From assembly GCF_024714475.1 (NCBI RefSeq), contig NZ_JAMZMI010000005.1, forward strand, positions 124,001-188,000: a stretch of DNA of 64,000 nucleotides, in the 5' to 3' direction. This DNA is from Marinoscillum sp. MHG1-6. Its GTDB lineage: Bacteria; Bacteroidota; Bacteroidia; Cytophagales; Cyclobacteriaceae. The position numbers and the translations under genes are program-made. Positions within the stretch are counted from its first letter, which is position 1. Each line of letters begins with the position of its first letter. Below are positions 36,960 to 46,026 of this stretch, piece after piece. The notes under the pieces are model-generated. The model saw only the letters and a list, made by a program, of their open reading frames with translations, was not told where the DNA came from and made no database searches.

Positions 36960-39143
36960 GTGCTGATTATCTGCTGGTTGTCGATAACGGCTATTTGCAC
37001 CTTTCAGATGAGGTGCCTCAAACCTGATTTTGAATTTGAGAAGCTATTTCCTTCCAAAGACCCAGATATTACCTTCTATGAATCTCATCTGGAAAGCTTT
37101 GGCTACGACAATGATTTTTTATCCATCGTCTTTGAGCACGCTCCCCTCTTTGATCAGGACTTCCTAAACCAGGTTAATCATGCAACAGAGGTCATTAAAT
37201 CGATTGATGGAGTTCAGAAACTACATTCCCCTCTTAATTTGATGGAGCCCATTTCCGGACCGATGGGGATCCTTTATATCCCTTTGATCCACCTTGACCA
37301 ACGGGAAAAACTTGCTGCAGACAGCGCACGAATTTTTTCACACCCGTTTTACACCTCTCTGTTTGGAAAGGACCAAAACTCCCTGATAATCAATGTTACC
37401 CATGATCACTTCACGACACCGGAACATGGAGATGCGTTTATCAGCTCAATTGAAAAAATAATTACAGAGCATCAGCTTAAAGCGCGATTGGTGGGCAAAC
37501 TCACTGCACAAAAGGCTTTTATTGACCTTATCGGAAAAGATTTCGGGTTATTTATTGTCACGGGATTAATACTCAGCCTGATACTACTGAGGATCATTCT
37601 CAAATCCTGGAAGTCCACCTTGATCCCTTACGTCATAAGCCTTACAGCCCTGATCTGGTTGATGGGGTTAATGGGCTTTTTAGGCATTCAACTGACCATA
37701 TTAAGTTCGTTGATCCCTCCTATAATTCTCTTTGCCTCAACCGCCGATGCCATACATCTCATCAACGCATTTAACAGGCAAAAAGGCACCTCATCTGAAC
37801 GCATAGACGGGGCGCTTAGTCAGGTTTTCTTGCCTACCCTACTAACATCGCTTACTACTGCCATCGGTTTCTTCAGCTTATATACCATTGGAACGGTACC
37901 CGTTCAGGAAATGGGGATTTTTGCTGGAATCGGTGTGTTGATGGCCTTTTTCATCACATTGCTGGTGGGCCCGATCATGTTATTCTCGCAAGAATCAGCA
38001 GAGACCAAAACAGCCGATTATAAACTGTATGTGATATGGTTGCTCAGAAACCAAAAGACGGTGGTAGTTCTTACCTTGTTCCTATTGGCCATCGGCCTGT
38101 TCGGAATTAAGTATTTAAAAACCGATGCGTATCTGTTAGAAGACCTTCCGGACGCCAATCAGGTAAAGCATGATTTTCAGTTTTTGGAGGATCAATATCA
38201 TGGCTACAAACCCTTTGAATTAGCCTATTGGCCGTCTGACAGTAACAGCACCATTTGGGATTATCAGGTAGTTTATGAAGTGTCCAAAATCCACAATTAC
38301 CTTGACAGCAACTACAATATCGGCCGGATGTGGTCTCCGATCATGCTGACAAAACTTGCCAATGAAATGGTCAATGGCAGTCAGGCCTCGCAATTTCAAA
38401 TTCCCACTGACAAAGAGTACGAAAATGTCAGCAAAGCCATGCGTTATCTTCTTGTCCGCGATAGTAGCGTCCATCAAACTACCACCAAAAACTTCCAATA
38501 CGCTCGAATCGTGGGGTTTATTCCAGAGTGGGGAAGCCATCAGACCAACCTCAAGAATCAGGAGCTGGAGCACTTCCTCGCTAACAATATTGATGCAGAT
38601 AAAATCCAATATCGGATAACCGGCACGACCTACCTCATTGATAAGAGTCATCACCTGCTGTCCCACAACCTGATCATGGGACTTCTGATCGCCATTGGTA
38701 TTGTATCGACAATACTGGGAATATACTTTAAGTCATTTAAGCTTTTGATCATCAGCCTTATACCTAACCTAATACCTCTGGCATTAATTGCCGGAATCAT
38801 AGGCTGGTTTGGCATTGACCTTAAACTCACCACCTCAATCATTTTTGCAGCTTCATTCGGAATAGCCGTGGACGACACCATTCACTTCATGGCGGTTTAT
38901 CGTGCGCAAACCCATCAAAGCCGGGTACATCGACTGATCCAAACTTTTAACCACGCAGGAAATGCCATTATGATTACTTCAGTGATTCTGCTCGGTGGTT
39001 TTTCAATCTTTCTATTTTCCTCTTTTGGGGCAACCTATTACCTGGGATTGTTTTTATTTCTTTCTTTAACCTTTGCAGTGATTATTGACATGACCTTTTT
39101 ACCGATTATCATGCACCACGCTAACAATTCACGAAACCCATAG
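36960..39143 (+). CDS. RND/MMPL-family exporter (start uncertain)
   Basis: At least 727 residues in the HAE2/MMPL-type RND layout: one N-terminal helix, a large loop (about residues 25-190), five helices with the SSD-like GLILSLILLRIILK region, a second loop and five more helices. The proton-relay-like signature appears as FASTADAIHLINAFNRQ and, in the second half, IAVDDTIHFMAVYRAQ. Annotated from GTG at 36960 the protein begins inside helix one. The same frame continues upstream as [19 protein letters not shown] back to a stop at 36885-36887, with only CTG (36903) or ATT (36900) as starts. The cargo is probably lipid-like (inference). It is followed by the peroxiredoxin gene. Confidence 0.82.
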   Translation: MLIICWLSITAICTFQMRCLKPDFEFEKLFPSKDPDITFYESHLESFGYDNDFLSIVFEHAPLFDQDFLNQVNHATEVIKSIDGVQKLHSPLNLMEPISGPMGILYIPLIHLDQREKLAADSARIFSHPFYTSLFGKDQNSLIINVTHDHFTTPEHGDAFISSIEKIITEHQLKARLVGKLTAQKAFIDLIGKDFGLFIVTGLILSLILLRIILKSWKSTLIPYVISLTALIWLMGLMGFLGIQLTILSSLIPPIILFASTADAIHLINAFNRQKGTSSERIDGALSQVFLPTLLTSLTTAIGFFSLYTIGTVPVQEMGIFAGIGVLMAFFITLLVGPIMLFSQESAETKTADYKLYVIWLLRNQKTVVVLTLFLLAIGLFGIKYLKTDAYLLEDLPDANQVKHDFQFLEDQYHGYKPFELAYWPSDSNSTIWDYQVVYEVSKIHNYLDSNYNIGRMWSPIMLTKLANEMVNGSQASQFQIPTDKEYENVSKAMRYLLVRDSSVHQTTTKNFQYARIVGFIPEWGSHQTNLKNQELEHFLANNIDADKIQYRITGTTYLIDKSHHLLSHNLIMGLLIAIGIVSTILGIYFKSFKLLIISLIPNLIPLALIAGIIGWFGIDLKLTTSIIFAASFGIAVDDTIHFMAVYRAQTHQSRVHRLIQTFNHAGNAIMITSVILLGGFSIFLFSSFGATYYLGLFLFLSLTFAVIIDMTFLPIIMHHANNSRNP

Positions 39144-39154
39144 TTAAGTTACCC

Positions 39155-39616
39155 ATGAGCAAAACCCTAAATATCGGCGATCCTATTCCCCAGTTAACAC
39201 TCAAAGATCAGGATGGAAAAGAAGTCAATCTTTCTGAATTAAGAGGCCATCCGGTAGTTATCTATTTTTATCCAAAAGATGACACACCTGGTTGTACCAC
39301 AGAGGCTTGCAGTTTCAGGGATCAGTATGAAGACTTCGAAAATGCGGGTGCTGAGGTCATCGGAATTAGTGCTGACAGCGTCTCCTCACACAAGCGTTTT
39401 GCAACAAAATATCGTCTCAACTTTAGATTGCTCAGTGATAAGGGCCGAAAAGCGGAGAAGGCCTTTGGTGTAGAACGTAATCTTTTGGGCCTCATAGGTG
39501 GACGCGTAACATTCGTCTTTGATGCGAAGGGGCACTTAATCAAAGAGTTTAACTCTGCCAGAAACTTCCTTGCACATATTACGGAATCTCTTGATGCGTT
39601 AAATGCTATAAGATAA
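39155..39616 (+). CDS. bcp: Thioredoxin-dependent peroxiredoxin (BCP/PrxQ type)
   Basis: The 153-residue protein has the BCP motif: VIYFYPKDDTPGCTTEACSF with the peroxidatic cysteine in TPGCTTE and a second cysteine five residues on, the usual PrxQ resolving position. GISADSVSSHKRFATKYRL and GGRVTFVFDAKGHL complete the fold. It reduces hydrogen and alkyl peroxides with thioredoxin. It lies 11 bp after the exporter gene and may be co-transcribed with it. There is no signal peptide, so it is cytosolic. Confidence 0.93.
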   Translation: MSKTLNIGDPIPQLTLKDQDGKEVNLSELRGHPVVIYFYPKDDTPGCTTEACSFRDQYEDFENAGAEVIGISADSVSSHKRFATKYRLNFRLLSDKGRKAEKAFGVERNLLGLIGGRVTFVFDAKGHLIKEFNSARNFLAHITESLDALNAIR

Positions 39617-39710
39617 CTTCAGGCATTTCAGTCTGACCACTTTTATCTTTTAACTAATCACTTTCATCAGAAAAGGTCAGCCGAAGTTCATCTAAATAGG
39701 GTCCATCTTT

Positions 39711-39718
39711 TACCTTTG
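39711..39718 (+). promoter_or_regulatory. Candidate -7 box (TAnnTTTG) of leuS
   Basis: TACCTTTG matches the Bacteroidota -7 consensus, with TTC 21 bases upstream as a one-mismatch -33 element. It lies 28 bases before the leuS ATG. Confidence 0.45.
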
Positions 39719-39746
39719 CCACTCTTTTAAAAAACACCAGACCAAA

Positions 39747-42518
39747 ATGGCAGAATATAACCCGTCGGCTATTGAACCTAAATGGCAGGTAAGCTGGACT
39801 AAAAACCAGACTTACAAAGTACAAATAGACAATAGCAAGCCCAAATACTATGTGTTGGACATGTTCCCCTATCCTTCAGGTGCCGGCCTTCATGTAGGGC
39901 ATCCACTTGGGTATATCGCGACGGATATTATTTCCAGATATAAAAGACTAAAGGGCTTTAATGTACTCCATCCTATGGGTTTTGATGCCTTCGGTCTTCC
40001 GGCAGAACAGTATGCGATCCAAACCGGACAACATCCGGCTAAGACTACGGATGAAAATATTGCGAGATACAAGGAGCAGTTAACGCAGCTTGGCTTTTGC
40101 TACGACTGGTCTCGCGAGTTCAGAACGAGCGAACCCTCCTACTATAAATGGACACAGTGGATCTTCAAACAAATCTTCAATAGCTGGTACAATAAGGATG
40201 CAGATAAAGCAGAACCTATTGATACCTTGATAGCAAAATTTGAGGCTTCCGGAAATGAGCAGGTGAATGCAGCCTGTGATGAGGAAACTCCAACATTTAC
40301 GGTAGCGCAATGGAAGGCCTATTCGGACGATGAGAAACAACAAATGTTGCTCAAATACCGACTAACCTATATTGCTAATACCACTGTCAACTGGTGTCCG
40401 GCTTTGGGTACGGTTCTTTCTAATGATGAAGTAAAAGATGGCTTTTCTGAGCGTGGTGGTCACCCGGTGATCAAAAAGACCATGCCTCAGTGGAATATGA
40501 GGATAACGGCCTATGCGGACCGCTTATTAGAAGGTCTGGATAAAATTGATTGGCCGGATCCTATCAAAGAAATGCAGCGCAACTGGATTGGAAAATCCTA
40601 TGGTGCAGAGGTAGATTTTCAGGTTGAAAATTCTGAGAGCCTGATCAAGGTGTTCACCACTCGTATCGATACTATTTACGGAGTGACCTGTATGGTCATT
40701 GCTCCTGAGCATGAACTGGTTCCTGAGCTAACCACAGCTGATAAGAAGGAAGAAGTAGATAGTTACGTTGAAGCTGCAAAAAACCGATCGGAAAGAGATC
40801 GTATGAGTGACGTAAAAACTGTATCCGGGGTATTTACCGGAAGCTACGTCGTCAATCCATTCAACGAAGATAAAGTACCCATATATATTGCTGATTATGT
40901 ATTGGCGGGATATGGCACAGGTGCTGTGATGGCGGTCCCAAGTGGTGACCAGAGGGACTTTGACTTTGCCACCCATTTCGGTTTGGAAAAGCCTGTTATC
41001 CTTGATGCACAAAAGGTGACGGAAACAGAGGCAGATCCTACCAAGGAAGGAAGGTTTATAAACTCAGGGATATTGAATGGCCTGACATTCGATGAAGCCA
41101 CTCAAAGAGCGATCGAATTTGTTGAGGAAAAAGGCATTGGTAAAGCCAAGGTTAACTACAAAATAAGAGATGCCGTCTATGGCCGTCAAAGATATTGGGG
41201 TGAGCCTTTTCCGGTTTATTACAAAAATGGTGTTCCTCACCTGTTAGAAGAAGATGAGTTACCATTAGAGTTGCCGTCCATTGACAAGTTTCTGCCAACA
41301 GAAGATGGTGAACCACCTCTTGGAAGAGCAGAAAACTGGAAAACAAAAGATGGTGAGGCTTATGAGCTGACCACCATGCCAGGCTGGGCCGGATCGAGCT
41401 GGTATTTCTTCCGATACATGGATCCACAGAATGACAAAGAATTCTGCGGTAAAGAAGCGCTGGAATACTGGCAGGATGTAGACTTCTACATGGGAGGTTC
41501 CGAGCATGCTACCGGTCACCTACTCTACTCCCGTTTCTGGACCAAATTCCTGTATGACATGGGCTACATCAAAGTAGATGAGTATGCAAAGAAGTTGGTG
41601 AACCAGGGAATGATTCAGGGAAGATCTAACCTTGCTTTTAGGGTTAAAAATGAGAACAAGTATGTGTCATTTGGCTTAAGAAAGGACTTTGACTGCTATC
41701 CTGTTCATGTGGATGTAAACATTGTCAAAGAAGATGTGCTGGATATCGAGGCTTTCAAAAAATTCAGACCTGATGCTGCGGATGCTACTTTCGAGCTTGA
41801 AGGTGATAAATTTATTTGTGGCTGGGAGGTTGAAAAAATGTCCAAGTCCAAATACAACGTGGTGAACCCTGATGACCTGGTGGAAAAATACGGGGCCGAC
41901 ACGCTTCGCATGTACGAAATGTTCCTGGGTCCTGTTGAACAGAGCAAACCATGGAATACGAACGGTATCGAAGGGGTATTCAAGTTTCTTAGAAAATTCT
42001 GGGGCCTTTTCCATGACAATGGAGGGAACTTCTCCATCACCAATGATGCTCCGTCAGCAGAAGAGCTGAAGGTGCTTCACGGGACGATCAAGAAGATCGA
42101 AGAGGATGTTGAGCGACTGTCTCTGAACACTTCCGTAAGTAACTTCATGATTGCCACCAATGAGCTAGCTTCTCTTAAATGCAAGAAAAAGGAAGTGCTT
42201 GAACCATTTGTGATCCTCCTGGCCCCTTATGCACCTCATATTTCGGAGGAACTTTGGAGCCTGCTTGGACATGAGGGAACGGTATTCGATGCAGCATTTC
42301 CAAAATTCGATGAAAAATACCTCAAAGAGGAGAGCAAGGAGTATCCCATCATGATAAATGGAAAAATGAGGGCTAAAATCTCTTTTAGTGTGGACGCTCC
42401 GAAGGATGAAATGGAAAAAACAGTACTGGATAATGATGTAGTTCAAAAATGGCTGGAAGGAAAACCACCTAAAAAGGTCATTATTGTTCCCAATAAGATC
42501 GTAAACATCGTGGCATAA
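39747..42518 (+). CDS. leuS: Leucyl-tRNA synthetase
   Basis: The 923-residue class I synthetase has the HIGH motif as HVGH (YPSGAGLHVGHPLGY, about residue 50) and KMSKS as EKMSKSKYNVV near residue 700. The CP1 editing domain contains FTTRIDTIYGVTCMVIAPEH and VMAVPSGDQRDFDFA. The anticodon-binding helical bundle and a short C-terminal domain end in KKVIIVPNKIVNIVA. An insert between the catalytic core and KMSKS (around residues 625-690, FRVKNENKYVSFGLRKD) is typical of Bacteroidota LeuRS. It charges tRNA-Leu. A strong terminator lies about 100 bp downstream. Confidence 0.97.
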   Translation: MAEYNPSAIEPKWQVSWTKNQTYKVQIDNSKPKYYVLDMFPYPSGAGLHVGHPLGYIATDIISRYKRLKGFNVLHPMGFDAFGLPAEQYAIQTGQHPAKTTDENIARYKEQLTQLGFCYDWSREFRTSEPSYYKWTQWIFKQIFNSWYNKDADKAEPIDTLIAKFEASGNEQVNAACDEETPTFTVAQWKAYSDDEKQQMLLKYRLTYIANTTVNWCPALGTVLSNDEVKDGFSERGGHPVIKKTMPQWNMRITAYADRLLEGLDKIDWPDPIKEMQRNWIGKSYGAEVDFQVENSESLIKVFTTRIDTIYGVTCMVIAPEHELVPELTTADKKEEVDSYVEAAKNRSERDRMSDVKTVSGVFTGSYVVNPFNEDKVPIYIADYVLAGYGTGAVMAVPSGDQRDFDFATHFGLEKPVILDAQKVTETEADPTKEGRFINSGILNGLTFDEATQRAIEFVEEKGIGKAKVNYKIRDAVYGRQRYWGEPFPVYYKNGVPHLLEEDELPLELPSIDKFLPTEDGEPPLGRAENWKTKDGEAYELTTMPGWAGSSWYFFRYMDPQNDKEFCGKEALEYWQDVDFYMGGSEHATGHLLYSRFWTKFLYDMGYIKVDEYAKKLVNQGMIQGRSNLAFRVKNENKYVSFGLRKDFDCYPVHVDVNIVKEDVLDIEAFKKFRPDAADATFELEGDKFICGWEVEKMSKSKYNVVNPDDLVEKYGADTLRMYEMFLGPVEQSKPWNTNGIEGVFKFLRKFWGLFHDNGGNFSITNDAPSAEELKVLHGTIKKIEEDVERLSLNTSVSNFMIATNELASLKCKKKEVLEPFVILLAPYAPHISEELWSLLGHEGTVFDAAFPKFDEKYLKEESKEYPIMINGKMRAKISFSVDAPKDEMEKTVLDNDVVQKWLEGKPPKKVIIVPNKIVNIVA

Positions 42519-42616
42519 ATACCCATTTTTAGGTATTTCACAGGTGAAAAAGGATGAGTACTTTTACTATGGTTAGTTAACAAACAGGTCCTTAATTCAC
42601 CGTCACGTCCAAAAGA

Positions 42617-42648
42617 AAAACCCCGGCTGCCGCAACAGCCGGGGTTTT
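42617..42648. terminator. Strong terminator downstream of leuS
   Basis: AAAACCCCGGCTG and CAGCCGGGGTTTT form a 13-bp perfect stem around the loop CCGCAA. It is GC-rich at the core with a T tail, and is bidirectional by symmetry. Confidence 0.92.
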
Positions 42649-42823
42649 GTATTTTTTGTCGTTGCAGGTTTTATCACCAGCGACCTAAATCGTTCTAACA
42701 GACAATTGATGGATCAGCCCGAAAATCTGAGGAACATCCCTTTTCCCACATCATCTCGCAAGGTTGAACATCCCTTCCATTTGCCTTGCTGCAAACGCAA
42801 GCCAAAAATCAAGGCTGTGAAGT

Positions 42824-42940
42824 AATTCCGGAAATTCAAATTCAACATGTAATGAATCCAAAACTCATCCCGACGTTATCGGGACTCAAACAACGGATTC
42901 AAAAATGTGCATCCAAATATTTGAATTTCTGATCGGAATT
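42824..42940. repeat. Long interrupted palindrome
   Basis: Nested arms pair in order: AATTCCG with CGGAATT, AAATTCAAAT with ATTTGAATTT, GAATCC with GGATTC, and an apical TCCCGA-CGTTA-TCGGGA hairpin. The result would be a 117-base cruciform or RNA hairpin with internal loops. No open frame crosses it and there are no transposase remnants. It could be a miniature inverted-repeat element. Confidence 0.65.
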
Positions 42941-43261
42941 CCTTCAATGCCGAAGATCTCCATGGCAGGTGGGATAAAAAGTCATAACATGATTTCTATT
43001 AGCGCTCTAGTAAGTCATGGCATGAACAGCCTAACTTTTAGTGGGAATATATGAGGGCAATCGTATTCAATGAAGAGATATAAACAAATCTACATTTCTG
43101 CAATTGGTTTTCACTGATGAATACAATCTCCCCACAACTTTATTGCTTGATTCAATAAGATTTTACTGGTGCTATCAACAGCAACGGAAATTATCTTAGA
43201 AGATGATCACTCCTGTAATGGCAGAAAGAATCAAAATAGCCTGCCAATAAAGTTGCGTCTT

Positions 43262-43410
43262 GCGGGTGGGTCATCCAAGGACAGCGTGAACGATTTTGAC
43301 TTTGCAAAGCTCACATTTAGCAATTTAAATGACACAGTCAAAATAGTTTTTGGCGTTGGTGCCCTTTTCTTTTGCTTCGTTTTCTTTTGGGCAAGCAAAA
43401 GAAAATGAAG
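43262..43410. repeat. Dispersed intergenic repeat, copy B
   Basis: It shares TCCAAGG, GTCAAAATAGTTTTTGGC and the terminal TTTTCTTTTG...CAAAAGAAAA hairpin with 33241-33430. Here the hairpin is tight (10-bp stem, 6-base loop). It lies between leuS and the convergent sulfur module. Confidence 0.7.
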
Positions 43411-43501
43411 AATATTCTGCCATTTTGCAACCACTCGTTCAGGACATTTGCATTCTTTGTACGCGATTAACCCAATCTCCCCTTAGACATTTTGGAAATC
43501 C

Positions 43502-43915
43502 TTAATGCGGCAGTTTATCCTTTAACAAACCGTAGGTATAAGTACCTGCCACTGCCGCCAGAATGGTGACAGCTATCACTCCAACACCATTTCCCAGGAG
43601 AATAAACAATGGTCCAGGACAAGCTCCGGTTAATGCCCATCCGGCTCCGAATATAGTACCACCAATAATGTATCTGGCAAAGCCCATTTCCTTGGGTTCG
43701 ATGACAATAGGTTGACCATCGAGGCCTTTCATTTTCGTTTTCTTGATGACCTGAATGATGAGAACACCCAAAATAACAGCAGACCCAATCACTCCATACA
43801 TGTGAAAAGATTGAAACCTAAACATCTCATAAATACGGTACCAGGAGATGATTTCTGCTTTCGTTAAGGTGATCCCGAAAATGATTCCTATAAATAGATA
43901 TCTAAAAAATTTCAT
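43502..43915 (-). CDS. DUF6691/YeeE-type half transporter, subunit 2
   Basis: The 137-residue membrane protein has four hydrophobic helices. The motif GAGWALTGACPGPLFILLGN contains the GACPGP signature of the C-terminal half of YeeE/YedE sulfur transporters. These proteins pass thiosulfate or related sulfane-sulfur species through a path lined by conserved cysteines. It starts ten bases after the stop of the first YeeE/YedE gene, so the two are probably one split transporter. It is the last gene of the sulfur module on this strand. Confidence 0.88.
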   Translation of the reverse strand: MKFFRYLFIGIIFGITLTKAEIISWYRIYEMFRFQSFHMYGVIGSAVILGVLIIQVIKKTKMKGLDGQPIVIEPKEMGFARYIIGGTIFGAGWALTGACPGPLFILLGNGVGVIAVTILAAVAGTYTYGLLKDKLPH

Positions 43916-43925
43916 TGTTAATACT

Positions 43926-44501
43926 TTAAAGAGTCAATAAATACGGCAGTACCAGGTAGGTGACAAAGAGTCCTCCGATGAAGAACCCTACTACCGCAAT
44001 TAAGGATGGCAGCTGAAGATCACTCAAACCACTAATTGCATGGCCCGAGGTACATCCACCGGCATATCTTGTCCCAAAGCCTACTAAGAAGCCTCCAATG
44101 ACCAGCATGATAAATCCCTTCACTGTCAGAAGCATTTCCCAGTTAAATATCTCATCCGGCACCATTGACCCTTTAGGAGCACCTAAACCCAAAGCCATTA
44201 AGTCATTTTTGGTGGCCTCTGAAATCTGTACCGGATCCTCGGAGGTTAGGTACATCGAGGTTATTGCCCCTCCTATCATCATTCCCAAAGCAAACACCAG
44301 GTTCCACCGTTGGGATTTCCAGTCAAAATCGAAAAATTCACAGGATTTCCCAGCCCCAAGCACAGAACAGATGGTCCGCAAATTAGAAGAAATGCCGAAT
44401 CGTTTGCCCAGGAAGAATAGGACGAACATGATCACCGAAATAATCGGTCCGGCGACGTACCAAGGCCATGGTTGACTAATAAAATCAATTAAATCTTTCA
44501 T
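43926..44501 (-). CDS. YeeE/YedE-family sulfur transporter, subunit 1
   Basis: The 191-residue membrane protein has five or six helices and the hallmark RYAGGCTSGHAISGLSDLQL motif, with the cysteine used in thiosulfate transfer in characterised YeeE. Another cysteine pair lies near residues 43-53 (TICSVLGAGKSCEFF). It lies upstream of the second half gene and downstream of the persulfide dioxygenase gene, separated from the latter by 97 bp that contain a hairpin. Uptake of thiosulfate, or export of sulfur species, is inferred. Confidence 0.9.
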   Translation of the reverse strand: MKDLIDFISQPWPWYVAGPIISVIMFVLFFLGKRFGISSNLRTICSVLGAGKSCEFFDFDWKSQRWNLVFALGMMIGGAITSMYLTSEDPVQISEATKNDLMALGLGAPKGSMVPDEIFNWEMLLTVKGFIMLVIGGFLVGFGTRYAGGCTSGHAISGLSDLQLPSLIAVVGFFIGGLFVTYLVLPYLLTL

Positions 44502-44529
44502 CTTAATCTATAGTGTTTAAAAAAATAAA

Positions 44530-44560
44530 GGATCACTCCAGTGAGTTACCGAAGTGATCC
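44530..44560 (-). terminator. Hairpin terminator or attenuator inside the sulfur module
   Basis: On the minus strand GGATCACT and AGTGATCC pair across a 15-base loop and are followed by TTTATTTTTTT. The position between the persulfide dioxygenase gene and the YeeE gene would reduce read-through into the transporters. Confidence 0.65.
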
Positions 44561-44598
44561 TGAGGGTAGTAGTAGAACCTCACTTGTTACTGTTATTT

Positions 44599-46011
44599 TT
44601 ATTTCGCCACTGTAGTAGGACAAACATATTCTGTTGTGGGAACGTTCGTTTTGGAAATGGCATTAAAGCCTCCGGCAATATCTACCAGGTGTTCAAAACC
44701 TCTGGACTTCAAAATAGACGAAGCAATCATCGAGCGATAGCCTCCGGCACAATGAATGTGATAGGTTTTGTTTTTGTCCAGTTCATGCATGTTTGAATTG
44801 AGGTAATCCAATGGAAGGTTAAAGGCTTCTTTCACGTGTTCGGCAGTAAATTCCCCTGGTTTTCTAACATCTAAGATATTGAGCTCATGGCTGTTTAAAC
44901 TATTTTCCAGCTCCTCAGCCGGAATCGACTTAATGGATTCTGTCTCTTTACCGCCAGCCTTCCAGGCACTTAATCCTCCCTTAAGATAACCTAATGTATT
45001 ATCATAACCAACTCTTGAAAGTCGGGTCACGACTTCTTCTTCTCTGCCCTCATCACTGATGAAAACAATAGCCTGCTGCAGATCAGGAATCAACGCCCCA
45101 ACCCAGGGAGCAAAACCTCCATCAATGCCAATAAATATCGAGTTAGGCACATGTTCCTCCGCAAAGGCAGCAGCTGATCGGGTATCCAGCACCAACGCTC
45201 CTTCATGGTTGGCAATCGACTCAAAAGTATCCGGATCCAAAGGCACCTGACCTTTTTCCAATACCTTATCCAGACCTATAGCCTCACTTTTATTCATTGC
45301 CACATTCTGGGCAAAATATTGCGGTGGAGGCAGCAAACCATCCAGCACAGCCTCAATAAACTGAGGTTTAGTGAGTTTCGCATTCAAAGCGTAATTCGTT
45401 TCCTTCTGATGTCCCAGGGTATCAGATGTTTCTTTGCTCATGTTCTTTCCACAGGCTGATCCCGCGCCATGAGCCGGATATACAACAACATCATCCGGTA
45501 AAGTCATGATCTTACTTCGAAGAGAATCGTATAACATTCCTGCCAGGCCTTCCTGAGTCAAATTTCCCTTTTGAGCCAGATCCGGTCTACCGACATCTCC
45601 GATAAAGAGTGTGTCTCCACTAAAAATGGCAGCCTCTTTTCCGTTTTCATCAATCAACAAATACGTTGCGCTTTCCAGGGTATGACCCGGTGTATGAAGT
45701 ACTTTAATTTTTATATCTCCGAGAGGAAACTCCTCCCCGTCCTTGGACTCATAAAAATCAAAATCAGCGTTTGCCCCGGGACCATAGATAATCTTCGCCC
45801 CGGTCTTCTGGCTTAGATCAACGTGGCCAGAGACGAAATCCGCATGGAAATGTGTTTCAAAAACATATTTAATATTGGCTCCTTCTCTTTGAGCTTTTTC
45901 AATATAAGGTGCAGATTCTCTCAAAGGGTCAATAATAGCTGCCTCACCAGCACTTTCTATGTAATAAGCACCCTGAGCAAGACAGCCTGTATATATCTGT
46001 TCTACTTTCAT
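44599..46011 (-). CDS. Persulfide dioxygenase-like MBL hydrolase fused to two rhodanese domains
   Basis: The 470-residue cytosolic protein starts MKVEQIYTGCLAQGAYYIES. The ETHE1-like metallo-beta-lactamase part (about 1-240) has FETHFHADFVSGHVDLS, the HxHxD-x4-H iron site, VLHTPGHTLESATYL and FSGDTLFIGDVGRPDL. Two rhodanese-like domains follow. The first (about 265-355) has LDTRSAAAFAEEHV but no active-site cysteine, reading IVFISDEGREEE. The second (about 370-462) has the full loop IHCAGGYRSMIAS. Such fusions oxidise glutathione or related persulfides to sulfite and move sulfane sulfur. An operator-like palindrome lies 45-60 bp upstream. Confidence 0.92.
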   Translation of the reverse strand: MKVEQIYTGCLAQGAYYIESAGEAAIIDPLRESAPYIEKAQREGANIKYVFETHFHADFVSGHVDLSQKTGAKIIYGPGANADFDFYESKDGEEFPLGDIKIKVLHTPGHTLESATYLLIDENGKEAAIFSGDTLFIGDVGRPDLAQKGNLTQEGLAGMLYDSLRSKIMTLPDDVVVYPAHGAGSACGKNMSKETSDTLGHQKETNYALNAKLTKPQFIEAVLDGLLPPPQYFAQNVAMNKSEAIGLDKVLEKGQVPLDPDTFESIANHEGALVLDTRSAAAFAEEHVPNSIFIGIDGGFAPWVGALIPDLQQAIVFISDEGREEEVVTRLSRVGYDNTLGYLKGGLSAWKAGGKETESIKSIPAEELENSLNSHELNILDVRKPGEFTAEHVKEAFNLPLDYLNSNMHELDKNKTYHIHCAGGYRSMIASSILKSRGFEHLVDIAGGFNAISKTNVPTTEYVCPTTVAK

Positions 46012-46026
46012 AATCTTAATTTTTCA

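Larger units (their letters stand above)
42519..43501. other. 983-bp gene-free, repeat-rich region
   Basis: No supported gene is present. It contains the leuS terminator (42617-42648), a long interrupted palindrome (42824-42940) and the second copy of a dispersed repeat (43262-43410). A 79-codon open frame overlapping the latter is explained by the repeat. No tRNA-like cloverleaf was seen. Confidence 0.6.

Noticed and set aside
43169-43408. 79-codon plus-strand open frame ending in FFWASKRK
   Set aside because: Its 3' half is the dispersed repeat (43262-43410) and its end is the hairpin. It has no domain and no start signal, so it is treated as a by-product of the repeat.
42519-43501. tRNA or other stable RNA gene
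   Set aside because: No cloverleaf or T-loop consensus was found by eye. The structured parts are explained by a terminator, a palindrome and a repeat hairpin.
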